Notes: generated by a model not told the origin, from the letters alone. Numbered from the stretch's first letter, positions 53,154 through 62,865 are shown. The stretch: DNA of 64,000 bases from Microvirga brassicacearum (GCF_008757455.1 NZ_VCMV01000077.1:1-64000); one strand, 5' to 3'. Made by a program: numbers and translations.

Positions 53154-55868
53154 TCATGCGGCTTCGTCTCGCCTCTCGTCCAACTCCGACAGCGCCAAGA
53201 GGAGTCCGCTGCGATCAATCTTTGTCACCAGCTCCGAAATCCGAAGCTGATGTGCGAGAGCGATTTGCCGCTGGCTCTTTTTCATTGTCAGGCCGATGAC
53301 AGGCATTCCCCCATGATGAGGATCGGCGCGCAAGGCTGCGACAAGCTCCAGTCCGGAATGACCTGACAATTCAAGATCCGTAACCATCACGTCGATTGGT
53401 GTTCCGCCCCCTATCAGTTGCAACGCTTCCTTGGCATTGGCAGCCGAGTGCACTCGGAATCCTGACGCTTTGAGGACAGGAACCAGCATGTCTCTGAAGA
53501 AGGACGAACTGTCCACCAGCAGGATCGATCGCGACGAAACCTCGTGCTTCGCACTCGAGCGCATCCAGGCGCCAGCAACGAGGGGCAAATAATGCACCAC
53601 GTCGACCACCTCTGTCGCCTGCCCCCGGATCACCGCAGATCCGATCAGGTCCGTACGATTGGCCACGAGCTCTATATCGAGGGTGTCGTCGACGATATCG
53701 ACGATCTCCGCAACGGCAAGTCCAATCGACATCTCTCCATCGGAGAAGACGACCAGAGACTGTAGGCCGTCCCGCTTGATTTCGAGCTGGTCGTCACATG
53801 CGACAATCGGCATGAGACGCCCCCGGTACTGGATCATGAGACGGTCGCCGGACTGTTCGATCGTCGAAGCATCAATCTCCTCCAAACGAGTCACCAGCGC
53901 CAACGGCACCGCCTTCACGCTCGCAGCGCCGCCGCGGAAAACCAGAAGCGAGGTCGTGTCGTCACTGAACGCGGTGTCCTGCGCAAGCGAGACGTCGCTG
54001 TGGAGACGGTCGTCCGCACTCGACCCGACCATGCGAGCCAGACCGTTCGGGTCGATGATCAGCACAACTGCGCCGTCTCCCAGGATCGTATTCCCCGAAA
54101 ATAGCTGGATATGGCGCAGTCGCGAAGACATTGGTTTAACCACGATCTCCTCGGTGTGAAACACTCCGTCGACGAGAATGCCGAACCGTTGTTGCCCGAC
54201 CTGGGTTACGACGACGAAACCCTCGTCGATTTCGGCAGTGCCGCCCCGTCCGGTGATCTTCGACAACGGCACGATCGGCAACAGCTTCTCGCGCAGGCGC
54301 ACCACCGGAGTGCCGTTGATGCGCTCGATCGCGTGTCCGGACCCAGGCGACACCCGCACGAGCTCAAGAACGGCCACCTGCGGAATCGCATAGCGCTGGT
54401 CTTCTGACGACACGATCAGCGCGGCAACAATCGCCAAGGTCAGCGGGATCTTGATGGTGAAGGTAGTGCCGCCTCCCTTTTCGGAGCGGATGTCGATCGT
54501 TCCGCCGATCAACTCGATATTGGTTTTCACTACATCCATACCGACACCACGCCCGGATACAGACGTGACATTGGCAGCCGTTGAGAAGCCGGGGTGAAAA
54601 ATGAACTTGCCGACCTGGCTCTCGCTCATCCGCTGGACTTCCGCGTCCGACGCGATGGCGCGCTCTACCGCCTTCTTGCGGATAGCCGCGAAATCCAATC
54701 CTCTGCCGTCATCCGCAATCTCGATCGTGATGGAGCCGCCTTCGTGATAGGCGTTCAGGCGGATCGAGCCGCGCTCCGGCTTTCCGGCGAGCTTCCGCTC
54801 ATGCGGCAACTCGATGCCATGATCTGCAGAGTTCCGGACCATGTGGGTCAGCGGATCCTTGATAACTTCAAGGACCTGACGATCAAGTTCGGTGTCGGCG
54901 CCGTTCATCACGAGGTCGATTTTCTTGGAAAGCTCCGTCGAGAGATCACGGATGACTCGCGGCAGCTTCTGCCAAGCGTTTCCAATCGGCTGCATTCGCG
55001 TTTTCATCACGCCTTCCTGCAGCTCCGCAGTCACCTGCGACAGCCGCTGCAACGGCACTTTATAGCCCTCATCCGCGGCGCTCTTTCGCGCAATCTCCAG
55101 CAGTTGATTGCGAGTCAGCACAAGCTCGGACACCATGGTCATCAGATGTTCCAGGGTCTCGACGCTGACCCGGATGGTTTGCGCTTTGATGGCAGGTTCT
55201 TCGGCCACATTGGCGCCCCCTCCCCGGCCGGCATTTTCTTCCGGAATAGCGATGGTGCACATCTCCAGCGCCGATGTCTCTGGGTTATTCTCGATGGCTG
55301 ACTGCAAATTGCCGAGCACATCCCTCCCTGCGCGATCGGAGTTGCGAGAAGGAGCGGTGCTCTCCGGCTCCGGGCCCGGCGTTTGTTGAAACGCGCGCTC
55401 GAGCTCGTCTAACGAAACCTCTCCTGGCCGCAACGGCCGAGCCAAGACTTGCGGCGCTGACGTCTTGGGTGGCTCGGACGCTGGAGCCGTGTTCTTGCCG
55501 AGCGTCATCTCTTCCAGCACATCGATCAGATCGGCATCCGATCCTTCCGGCTCGACGGCACGGCGCTGCAATTCGTCCAGGATAGTTTTGATCCGATCGA
55601 GCGTCAGCAAAATGATCGAGACGGCGGGAGTCGTGACCGGCATGCCATCGCGAAACTTTCCCATCAGAGACTCGGCCGCATGCGCAAGCGCTTCCAGGCG
55701 GGAAAGGCCCAGGAATCCGCACGTTCCCTTGATGGTATGAACGAGGCGAAAGATGTTGCCGAGAATGGCTTGATTATTCGGATCTCGTTCGAAGCGTACG
55801 AGTTCGGCGTCCACTGTCTCGAGATGCTCGCCGCTCTCCACCAAAAACTCGCTTAGCAGGTCGTCCAT
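53154..55868 (-). CDS. cheA: chemotaxis histidine kinase CheA fused to CheW-like and receiver domains (copy 1)
   Basis: The 904-residue hybrid has an N-terminal HPt domain with the phospho-His in LVHTIKGTCGFLG at residue 44, a linker with RPGEVSLDELERAFQQ in place of a recognisable P2 domain, the dimerisation helix pair (VSVETLEHLMTMVSELVLT), an ATPase (HMVRNSADHGIELPHERK, GRGVGMDVVKTN), a CheW domain, a second CheW-like segment (LVFRGGAASVKAVPLALVT) and a C-terminal receiver. The receiver keeps the phosphorylatable Asp in MVTDLELSG and the Lys in VTKIDRSG, but the acidic pair at its start is DS. The ATG at 55868 matches the start of the paralogue; an upstream TTG at 55880 is possible. Confidence 0.9.
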   Translation of the reverse strand: MDDLLSEFLVESGEHLETVDAELVRFERDPNNQAILGNIFRLVHTIKGTCGFLGLSRLEALAHAAESLMGKFRDGMPVTTPAVSIILLTLDRIKTILDELQRRAVEPEGSDADLIDVLEEMTLGKNTAPASEPPKTSAPQVLARPLRPGEVSLDELERAFQQTPGPEPESTAPSRNSDRAGRDVLGNLQSAIENNPETSALEMCTIAIPEENAGRGGGANVAEEPAIKAQTIRVSVETLEHLMTMVSELVLTRNQLLEIARKSAADEGYKVPLQRLSQVTAELQEGVMKTRMQPIGNAWQKLPRVIRDLSTELSKKIDLVMNGADTELDRQVLEVIKDPLTHMVRNSADHGIELPHERKLAGKPERGSIRLNAYHEGGSITIEIADDGRGLDFAAIRKKAVERAIASDAEVQRMSESQVGKFIFHPGFSTAANVTSVSGRGVGMDVVKTNIELIGGTIDIRSEKGGGTTFTIKIPLTLAIVAALIVSSEDQRYAIPQVAVLELVRVSPGSGHAIERINGTPVVRLREKLLPIVPLSKITGRGGTAEIDEGFVVVTQVGQQRFGILVDGVFHTEEIVVKPMSSRLRHIQLFSGNTILGDGAVVLIIDPNGLARMVGSSADDRLHSDVSLAQDTAFSDDTTSLLVFRGGAASVKAVPLALVTRLEEIDASTIEQSGDRLMIQYRGRLMPIVACDDQLEIKRDGLQSLVVFSDGEMSIGLAVAEIVDIVDDTLDIELVANRTDLIGSAVIRGQATEVVDVVHYLPLVAGAWMRSSAKHEVSSRSILLVDSSSFFRDMLVPVLKASGFRVHSAANAKEALQLIGGGTPIDVMVTDLELSGHSGLELVAALRADPHHGGMPVIGLTMKKSQRQIALAHQLRISELVTKIDRSGLLLALSELDERRDEAA

Positions 55869-56888
55869 GATTGGCTGCAACTCCCGAGAGGTGACGTGGA
55901 TAGCAAGGCGATTTGCTGAGGCGAATTATTCAGAGGCAGGGCGCTTTGCCGCCACCTTTGACCGGCCGCCATGGAGAGGGTGGAAAGCACTCGGTCATCG
56001 CATTTGATAATACCGGCGCTCCGATAAGCGGTTAAATATTATTAGAGCGTCTATTTTAAAAAAAAACAGCAATTTTAGTTTTATAAATGATAAGCGGCCG
56101 TATGCACGTGGATGCGGCCAAAAAGACACAATTTAAACCGAATTTTTTGGAACATTATCGCGGTCACGGCGCGCTAGATATCCGCAACCCGTTCTCAGAA
56201 TTTATACGATAATTTTTTAAAAAGCATTTTGGCATCCATGGGTCGGCACAATGGCCAGGCGACGCGTTGTGGGACATCCCCCGATCGAATTCCTTTCGTC
56301 GGAGTTGTTATCGTGTTACTAATCCGCCCCTTCGAGGCACAGTCGCTTCGGCATATTGAGAACACTTTTAGGAGGCAGGTTCTGTTGAATGATGGCGGAT
56401 TGGCCGATTTGAGCGAGCGTGAAGTCCCAGACTTTAGAATTCGTCCAAATTTATAAAAACGTATCCTTTTTTGCCAAATAAACCGGAGCTTGACCACTAG
56501 GAATTTTTCGACGGAGATGCGACAAGATGAAATGATGGCCGCTCAACAACCACCCATTGCTTAAATGGAATCTCATTTAGAGACGCTAAGGGATCCGCTA
56601 AGACACCGCCCTGTAGGATTACGTGAGGCTGAGGTAGGTAGAGAAACTATAACCTGTCACTGTCTTGTGTGGTCGTGATTTGCCGAACTTATTTTACTCA
56701 TCGCTCGGCCGCATGCAAAAATGGTCGATTTCTATGAGGCGAATACTTTTTTGCCCGGTAGAAGTTCTTGAATAAGCAGTGCATTGGGTGCTAGGGCGCG
56801 TCGGCGGGATAGCGATTTTTATCCTAAGCTCCTCGTAATGGGGCGACAGAGGGTTTACGGCGAATACGAGTAGCAAAACGGGTTTTCA
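55869..56888. other. AT-rich non-coding kilobase
   Basis: The 1,020 bases between cheA copy 1 and the AT-hook gene are clearly richer in A and T than any other stretch of this length in the window, especially 56030-56220 and 56440-56880, with runs such as TTTTAAAAAAAAAC. The longest frames (56195-56497 minus, 56229-56456 plus) overlap each other and have no recognisable family, so I do not call them genes. Promoters of both flanking genes must be here. I saw no tRNA, inverted terminal repeat or transposase remnant. Confidence 0.6.
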
Positions 56889-58352
56889 ATGTCAGACAGT
56901 AAGAAAAAAATCAACGTTGATGACCTTCTGAAACGGCACCTCGGAAAACCGTCTGAGCCGAAACCACGTCAAGGCAGCGAAGTCTCGCGAGTGGCCGAGA
57001 GCGAAACTTTTTCCTTGCCGTCGACGGCACCTGGATCTGGCCCTCAGCCGATTGTTCCTGCTCGCGTGACCGCCGAGGCCGATGCCCAGCAGGCCGGGAA
57101 AATTATCTCCTCGATTGCTTCTGACATTGAGAATATGCGAGCCGCGATGGAGCTCATGGTCGAGCAAATCGGCAAGATGGTTTCGCTGCAGAGCGAGCAA
57201 ATGTCGATGCAAGGGGAGCAGACTGATCTCCAGAAACAGCACATCGAAGCCGTGGCGCGCTTGGCTCCTCTCGTTGTTCAAACACAAGAGGTGATTACCG
57301 GCAGCGTCCGCGACGCCGTCAGTTCAATCCAAGACCTTCAGGAAGGCATGCAGACCGGCTACACGCTTGACGGGCGCGGAAGCGAACATATTGAAGCAAT
57401 GAGCGCCGAAAGAGCCATAGTGGCGGGCGACAGCGCCGTTCGCAGGCCGAGAGGACGCCCGCGGAAGATCAGACCCGAGGCCGCACCTGGCGCGGGATCC
57501 GAGAATGACCGTGTCGCGATTCCTCCAACAGCTCCCGTGCCGCCCCGCCGCCCGCGCGGTCGGCCGCGGAAAATCCAGGAGCCGGAGGTCGCGCTGCCCT
57601 CGCCGGCGATGGCCGGTGGGGCTGCCTCCTCCAGCGACGACAGCTTTGTCGGTCGTCGTCCGCGCGGACGTCCTCGCAAGATTCGCGAACCGGAATTTTC
57701 CGCACCAGCGGCCGCTTCTTCGAGCCCTTCTGAGGTCCGACGCCCGCGCGGCCGTCCAAGGAAGGTCCCGCTCGCGGCGGGTGCGCACGCTCCTCAGGAT
57801 TCTCAAATTCGCATCCCCGAAGTGGCCCAGGCAGCACGTCCGGCGCTCCCTGGAGCAGAGCCAGAGATGCCGCGCCGGCGCGGACGCCCCAGAAAACACC
57901 CGCTTCAACCGGCCGGGATCGTGTCTCCGCCGAATACTCCGTCGCCAGGAGGAAATTCCGACGGCGCGACCACCACTTCGCCGATCCGACGCTCAACCGT
58001 GCGCCCCAGAATGCCCGCGGCAGAGAGGGATTGGGACGGCAGCGCCTGGCTGCCGCAGGCTTTAGTGTACTCGCTCCCCGACAAGAAGGACCCGCGGAAA
58101 TACGTGACCGTGATCCAAGTCGAGCGGAAGCTCTGGGAAAGTGCGGGGTTCGATCCTAAGGATCGGCTTGAAATTGAGCGGGACGGATATGAGCTCTTGA
58201 TTTACCGCGCCGATACTGGTGGCGTGAAGGCAAAAAAAATAGACGATGATGCGGTGATGATCCAAGCTCCCAATCTTGGGAATCTCAACTTGAAGCAGGT
58301 GAAAGTCGCGGCCGGTCGCGGGGCGGTGGTTGTTCGCGGCCTGAAGGTGTAA
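56889..58352 (+). CDS. protein with five AT-hook motifs
   Basis: The 487-residue protein has a helical, probably coiled-coil N-terminal part (about residues 60-150), then five AT-hooks spaced 28-44 residues apart at about residues 185, 218, 255, 283 and 327. Four read RPRGRPRK and the fifth RRRGRPRK, the canonical minor-groove-binding core, separated by Pro/Glu/Ala-rich linkers. A conserved-looking folded C-terminal domain of about 100 residues (DWDGSAWLPQALVYSLPD onward) follows and is not recognised. AT-hooks bind AT-rich DNA; multi-hook proteins are uncommon in bacteria (CarD of Myxococcus is the known example). Role is unknown. Confidence 0.85.
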   Translation: MSDSKKKINVDDLLKRHLGKPSEPKPRQGSEVSRVAESETFSLPSTAPGSGPQPIVPARVTAEADAQQAGKIISSIASDIENMRAAMELMVEQIGKMVSLQSEQMSMQGEQTDLQKQHIEAVARLAPLVVQTQEVITGSVRDAVSSIQDLQEGMQTGYTLDGRGSEHIEAMSAERAIVAGDSAVRRPRGRPRKIRPEAAPGAGSENDRVAIPPTAPVPPRRPRGRPRKIQEPEVALPSPAMAGGAASSSDDSFVGRRPRGRPRKIREPEFSAPAAASSSPSEVRRPRGRPRKVPLAAGAHAPQDSQIRIPEVAQAARPALPGAEPEMPRRRGRPRKHPLQPAGIVSPPNTPSPGGNSDGATTTSPIRRSTVRPRMPAAERDWDGSAWLPQALVYSLPDKKDPRKYVTVIQVERKLWESAGFDPKDRLEIERDGYELLIYRADTGGVKAKKIDDDAVMIQAPNLGNLNLKQVKVAAGRGAVVVRGLKV

Positions 58353-58475
58353 CCACCATCAGGAGAGCGCGCGCAACGACAGCGCATCGAATCGTCAAGT
58401 GCAAAAAAATGCCTGACACCAGCTGGGCATCAGGCAAAGTCTCTCATTGGCAATTGAGTGGATCGGCACCTAAGC

Positions 58476-59177
58476 CTAATTAAACATCGCGTCGATATTG
58501 TCTTGCGAAGTTCTGCCGGGATCGTGATCGAGCGCCGGTCCATTCAACAGGCTCTGCTCGCCGTTCGCATTGGCACCCTGTAGCCGCTCGATATCCTTGA
58601 AGCTCTCGATGCCACCCCAGATTTTGATCATCTCGGTGACGCGCTCCTCGACAAAGCGCATGGAAGCCACGACCTTGCTAATGCGCTGCCCGGTGATGTC
58701 CTGGAAATTGCAGGCTTCGAAAACACTGATGACCTGATCGGAAATCTCCTTCGCGATATCGCGATCACCCCCAGCAAGACGAGCCGCAAGATTGCTTGCC
58801 AGTTCGTCGATTTTCTCAGCCGCTTCCAAAATCGTGTGTGTGGCGGTCTCGGTGCCCAATACCACTGCGCCGAGTTCATCTGTGGCGCTCGCTATTTCCT
58901 GCCCCTGTGCTCCCGCATAATGCAGCGTCACAATTTCCTGCTTGGTGCGTTGGATTGAAGCCGAAATCAGTTCGAGTTCGCTCCTGAGCCGAAGGGCCTC
59001 TTGCATGTCGCGGCGGCTTTCCTCAAGCAGGGACCGTGAGACGACCTGACTCGGCGCGACGCTCTCCTTCAGCGATGAAAGAGCATCCATAATTTCGGCG
59101 TGCCGATCGCTGGCCGATCCGTCGTCCATCGCCGTGGAGCGATCAGATTCGATCCGAAATCTCTTTTGCGTTTTCAT
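58476..59177 (-). CDS. cheZ: chemotaxis protein phosphatase CheZ
   Basis: CheZ dephosphorylates CheY-P. The 233-residue protein has the long helical hairpin of the family, the catalytic motif EACNFQDITGQRISKVV near residue 155 with the catalytic Gln, and a C-terminal CheY-binding tail DNIDAMFN, as in enterobacterial CheZ. It is the last gene of the che cluster on this strand, 16 bases after cheY. Confidence 0.93.
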   Translation of the reverse strand: MKTQKRFRIESDRSTAMDDGSASDRHAEIMDALSSLKESVAPSQVVSRSLLEESRRDMQEALRLRSELELISASIQRTKQEIVTLHYAGAQGQEIASATDELGAVVLGTETATHTILEAAEKIDELASNLAARLAGGDRDIAKEISDQVISVFEACNFQDITGQRISKVVASMRFVEERVTEMIKIWGGIESFKDIERLQGANANGEQSLLNGPALDHDPGRTSQDNIDAMFN

Positions 59178-59193
59178 GGTCTTCGCTCGCTGT

Positions 59194-59577
59194 CTACTCG
59201 CCCATGACCGCGCTGATTTTGCTGCGCAGCGTCTCGGCGTTAAAGGGCTTGACGATATAATTGTTTACGCCGGCTTTTTTTGCCGCCACCACGTTCTCGG
59301 TCTTGGCCTCTGCCGTGACCATGATGAAAGGCAACGTGCTCAGCTTCTCGTCGGCGCGCACCAGCTGCAGCAACTCGTACCCCGTCATGGGCGCCATATT
59401 CCAGTCGGAAATGACCAGGCCGTATTTCTTTTCCTTCAACTTCGCGAAGGCAGCCGTGCCGTCAGAGGCATCGTCAACATCATTGAAGCCGATCTGCTTC
59501 AGCAGGTTGCGGAGAATTCGCACCATCGTCTGGTAATCGTCCACAACTAGAATGGGGGTAGAAAGATCCAAGCTCAC
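59194..59577 (-). CDS. cheY: chemotaxis response regulator CheY
   Basis: A single-domain receiver of 127 residues. The acidic pair is in ILVVDDYQTMVRI, the phospho-acceptor Asp in LVISDWNMAPMTGYELL near residue 58, Thr in IMVTAEAK and Lys in YIVKPFNAETL. DWNMP-like context and the MTG motif are typical of motor-binding CheY. It lies between cheW and cheZ and is phosphorylated by CheA. Confidence 0.96.
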   Translation of the reverse strand: MSLDLSTPILVVDDYQTMVRILRNLLKQIGFNDVDDASDGTAAFAKLKEKKYGLVISDWNMAPMTGYELLQLVRADEKLSTLPFIMVTAEAKTENVVAAKKAGVNNYIVKPFNAETLRSKISAVMGE

Positions 59578-59633
59578 GATATCATGTCCTAATTCGACTA
59601 TGGGAACAGTTCAGGCAAATTCAGAATCCATCG

Positions 59634-60122
59634 TTACGCGACCTCGCGTTCGGTTTCAAACGCGAGAACGGCGTCGACATCGAGAATGATGAGGAGTCTG
59701 TCCTTGAGTTGGTGGACGCCTTGCGACAATCCAACCCAGCGCGGATCCAGATGTACTGGGTTGGGCTGCATCGCAGCGTGGTCGAGTTCCAAGACTTCGC
59801 CCACCTCATCAACCAGAAGCCCGTGAGCTTCGCCGCAATTTTCCAGACCGACGGCCATTCTGCGCTCGCCGTTGCTGGCATCTGTCAATCCAAGGCGTCG
59901 GCGCAACGACACCGCGGTCACAACTCTGCCTCGAAGGTTCAGCAATCCGGAAATCTCGGGAGGGCAAAGCGGCACGGTGGTCATTTCACTGACGACGAAG
60001 ACATCGTGCACTCGATGAATCGGGAGCCCGAAAATCTGCCCCGCGACGACAACCGTCACATACTCCAGCAGACGTGTGGGTGTCTTTGTCGCGATGGCGG
60101 TATTGGTGTTTGCAGCTCTCAT
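59634..60122 (-). CDS. cheW: chemotaxis coupling protein CheW
   Basis: A 162-residue CheW with TVVVAGQIFGLPIHRVHDV near residue 23, SGLLNLRGRVVTAVSLRRRLG near residue 58 (shown here in part), and ILDVDAVLAF at the C-terminus. It links the chemoreceptor to CheA. It starts one base after the cheA copy 2 stop codon, so the two are translated together. Confidence 0.95.
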   Translation of the reverse strand: MRAANTNTAIATKTPTRLLEYVTVVVAGQIFGLPIHRVHDVFVVSEMTTVPLCPPEISGLLNLRGRVVTAVSLRRRLGLTDASNGERRMAVGLENCGEAHGLLVDEVGEVLELDHAAMQPNPVHLDPRWVGLSQGVHQLKDRLLIILDVDAVLAFETEREVA

Positions 60123-60123
60123 G

Positions 60124-62865
60124 TCAGGCGGCCTTATCTGAAAATTCGCTTACTTCGGCGAGTGCGGACAAGAGGCCGCGGCGATCATGCTTTGCAACCA
60201 CTTCGGAAATCTGAAGCTTGTGCGCCAGTGCAATCTGATGGGCGTCCCGCCCAACAGATAGAGCGATCACGGGCATTCCTCGATGATCGGGATCAGCACG
60301 CAAAGCGGCCACCAGCTGAAGCCCCGAATGATCCGACAACACAAGGTCAGTCACCATCATGTCGATCTGCGTTCCGCTGGCTATGATTTGCAACGCTTCC
60401 TGCGCACTCGACGCGGTGTGGACCCTGTAGCCAAGTGCTTTCAGAACCGGGGATAGCATGTCCCTGAAGAACATCGAACTATCGACCAGAAGGAGTGACT
60501 GGGCGATCGTGCCGTTTCGCGCGCCCGAGGGGGCCCAGGCTTCGGCAATCAACGGAAGGTAGTGAGCGACATTGATCACCTCGGTCGCTCGTCCACGGAT
60601 CACCGCCGTGCCCACGAGGTCTGATCGCTCGGCGACGAGTTCGACGTCGAGTCTGTCCTCGACAATGTCGATGATCTCGGCGACCGCAAGGCCGAGCGTC
60701 GTCTCGTTGCTGGAAAACACCACAAGCGATTGCATCCCGCTCTGCTTGATCATCAGCTTATCGTCGGAGGCGACGATCGGCATCAGGCAGCCGCGATACT
60801 GAACGAGCGGGTGGTCCCCGGACCATTCGATCGTCGAAGCATCAATCTCTTCGACCCGCGTAACGAGTGAAAGCGGAACGGCCTTGAGGCTCTCCGCTCC
60901 ACCTCGGAAGACGAGCAGCGACAATGTTTCATCCTGCACGGCGTCAGGCTGTTCGAGGGATGCAGCACCGAGGAATTGATCGTCTTCCGCGCCGGACCCA
61001 ACCATCCGAGCAAGCCCATTCGGGTCGATGATCAGGACAACAGCGCCGTCGCCAAGAATTGTATTGCCGGAAAAAAGCTGAATATGCCGCATCTTTGACG
61101 ACATCGGCTTCACGACGATTTCTTCCGTCTGGAATACTCCGTCAACCAGAATTCCAAATCTCTGTTGTCCGACCTGCGTCACGACCACAAAACCTTCATT
61201 GGCCTCCCGCGCATCGGCTAAGCCCATGACCTTTGACAAAGGCACGATCGGCAGGAGGCGGTCGCGGAGACGCAGGACAGGCGTGCCATCGATGCGTTCG
61301 ACAGCCTGTTCCGAACCGGGCATGACCCGCACCAGTTCTTGAACGGCGATTTGCGGAATGGCGAAGCGCTGGTCCTTCGATGCGACAATCAGGGCGGCCA
61401 CGATCGCCAGCGTAAGCGGTATCTTGATCGTGAAGGTTGTTCCCTTGCCGGTCTCGGAACGGATATCGACCGTTCCGCCGATAAGCTCGATATTGGTCTT
61501 GACCACGTCCATGCCGACGCCGCGACCCGACACCGAGGTGATGGCTTGCGCAGTCGAGAAACCCGGGTGGAAAATGAACTTGGCAACCTGAGCGTCACTC
61601 ATGCGCTCGACCTCAGATTCGGTCGCAACGTTACGCTCGACTGCCTTTCGGCGTATAGCATCGAAACTCAGGCCCTTGCCGTCGTCGGTGATCTCAATCG
61701 TGATCGAGCCACCTTCGTGATAGGCATTGAGACGAATTGTTCCCTTCTCCGGCTTGCCGGAAGCCTTCCGCTCTCGTGGCGTTTCGATACCGTGATCGGC
61801 GGAATTGCGGACCATATGCGTGAGGGGATCCTTGATCACTTCAAGCACCTGGCGATCTAGTTCCGTGTCGGCACCCTGCAATACCAAATCGATCTTCTTC
61901 GAAAGTTCGGTGGACAGATCCCGAATAACTCGCGGTAATTTTTGCCAGGCATTTCCGATGGGCTGCATCCGCGTTTTCATCACACCCTCTTGGAGTTCAG
62001 CTGTGACTTGGGACAAGCGTTGCAGCGGTACCTTGTAGCCAAGGTCGTCAGAGTTTCGACGAGCAATTTCCAGCAGTTGATTTCGGGTCAAGACTAACTC
62101 GGAGACCATCGTCATCAGGTGTTCCAGCGTTTCAACGCTCACCCGGATCGTCTGGGCTTTGCTGGCGGGTTGATCCCCGCTTTCGGGCACCTCCGTCGCC
62201 TCCGCCGTGACATTCTTGGTTGTCAATGCAAGGGAAAGCTCTTGCGCCGGTGCGTGCGTTGCCGGACCCGCGGTCTCTCTGAAGGCGCGCTCCAACTCGT
62301 CCAACGAGACTTCGCCGGGCTTCAGAGCCCTTTCCAGAACCTGATACGTGAGGTTGCCAATCGTCTCGGGGCCAGAAGCCTCCTGAAAGGCACGTTCCAG
62401 CTCGTCCAGAGATACCTCTCCCGGTTTCAGCGGCCGGTCGAGCGCCTGATGCGACGTGACCGCGAGGTCTGTTTCCGTCGGCATCGTAAACACTGCGGAC
62501 GACATGCCGTCTAGGGCATCTATCAAATCTTCATCGGATCCTTGCGGTTCTGTCGCAGTCCGCTCCAGCTCCGCGAGGATGTCCTTTACTCTGTCTAGCG
62601 TGACGAGAATGAGCGAAACCGCAGGCGTTGTAACGGGCATTCCGTCTCTGAACTTGCCCATCAACGTCTCGGCCGCGTGCGCGAGCGCCTCAAGGCGAGG
62701 TAAGCCAAGAAAGCCGCACGTTCCCTTGATCGTGTGGACCAAGCGAAAGATATTGCCGAGGATTGCCTGATTGTTGGGATCCCGCTCGAAGCGAACGAGC
62801 TCCACATCAACTGTTTCCAGGTGCTCGCCCGTTTCAGTCAAAAACTCTCGTAGCAAATCGTCCAT
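60124..62865 (-). CDS. cheA: chemotaxis histidine kinase CheA fused to CheW-like and receiver domains (copy 2)
   Basis: A 913-residue paralogue of the product of 53154-55868 with the same domain order. The HPt His is at residue 44, the ATPase has HMVRNSADHGIETP and GRGVGMDVVKTN, and the receiver near residues 790-905 keeps an Asp in MVTDLVLSD and a Lys in VVAKHDRRG. The linker carries the motif KPGEVSLDELERAF twice, 35 residues apart, once in the other copy. The start matches MDDLLREFLTETGEH. It stands directly upstream of cheW and downstream of the MCP gene, so it is the main kinase of this locus. Confidence 0.93.
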   Translation of the reverse strand: MDDLLREFLTETGEHLETVDVELVRFERDPNNQAILGNIFRLVHTIKGTCGFLGLPRLEALAHAAETLMGKFRDGMPVTTPAVSLILVTLDRVKDILAELERTATEPQGSDEDLIDALDGMSSAVFTMPTETDLAVTSHQALDRPLKPGEVSLDELERAFQEASGPETIGNLTYQVLERALKPGEVSLDELERAFRETAGPATHAPAQELSLALTTKNVTAEATEVPESGDQPASKAQTIRVSVETLEHLMTMVSELVLTRNQLLEIARRNSDDLGYKVPLQRLSQVTAELQEGVMKTRMQPIGNAWQKLPRVIRDLSTELSKKIDLVLQGADTELDRQVLEVIKDPLTHMVRNSADHGIETPRERKASGKPEKGTIRLNAYHEGGSITIEITDDGKGLSFDAIRRKAVERNVATESEVERMSDAQVAKFIFHPGFSTAQAITSVSGRGVGMDVVKTNIELIGGTVDIRSETGKGTTFTIKIPLTLAIVAALIVASKDQRFAIPQIAVQELVRVMPGSEQAVERIDGTPVLRLRDRLLPIVPLSKVMGLADAREANEGFVVVTQVGQQRFGILVDGVFQTEEIVVKPMSSKMRHIQLFSGNTILGDGAVVLIIDPNGLARMVGSGAEDDQFLGAASLEQPDAVQDETLSLLVFRGGAESLKAVPLSLVTRVEEIDASTIEWSGDHPLVQYRGCLMPIVASDDKLMIKQSGMQSLVVFSSNETTLGLAVAEIIDIVEDRLDVELVAERSDLVGTAVIRGRATEVINVAHYLPLIAEAWAPSGARNGTIAQSLLLVDSSMFFRDMLSPVLKALGYRVHTASSAQEALQIIASGTQIDMMVTDLVLSDHSGLQLVAALRADPDHRGMPVIALSVGRDAHQIALAHKLQISEVVAKHDRRGLLSALAEVSEFSDKAA
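62263..62430 (-). repeat. tandem linker repeat within cheA copy 2
   Basis: Two 63-base units (62368-62430 and 62263-62325) start 105 bases apart and encode LKPGEVSLDELERAF followed by QEASGP or RETAGP. A single unit lies at about 55372-55434 in cheA copy 1. The repeated motif may be a short docking peptide replacing the P2 domain. Confidence 0.8.

Noticed and set aside
56229..56456. Small plus-strand frame of 75 codons in the AT-rich gap
   Set aside because: No coding signature or ribosome-binding site; considered as a gene remnant but nothing could be matched.
56195..56497. Small minus-strand frame of 100 codons in the AT-rich gap
   Set aside because: Overlaps another frame on the opposite strand, no ribosome-binding site, no family; likely chance.
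57442..57905. Regular repeats that could suggest a CRISPR array
   Set aside because: The repeats are codons for AT-hook motifs in one open frame with unequal spacing and variable sequence.
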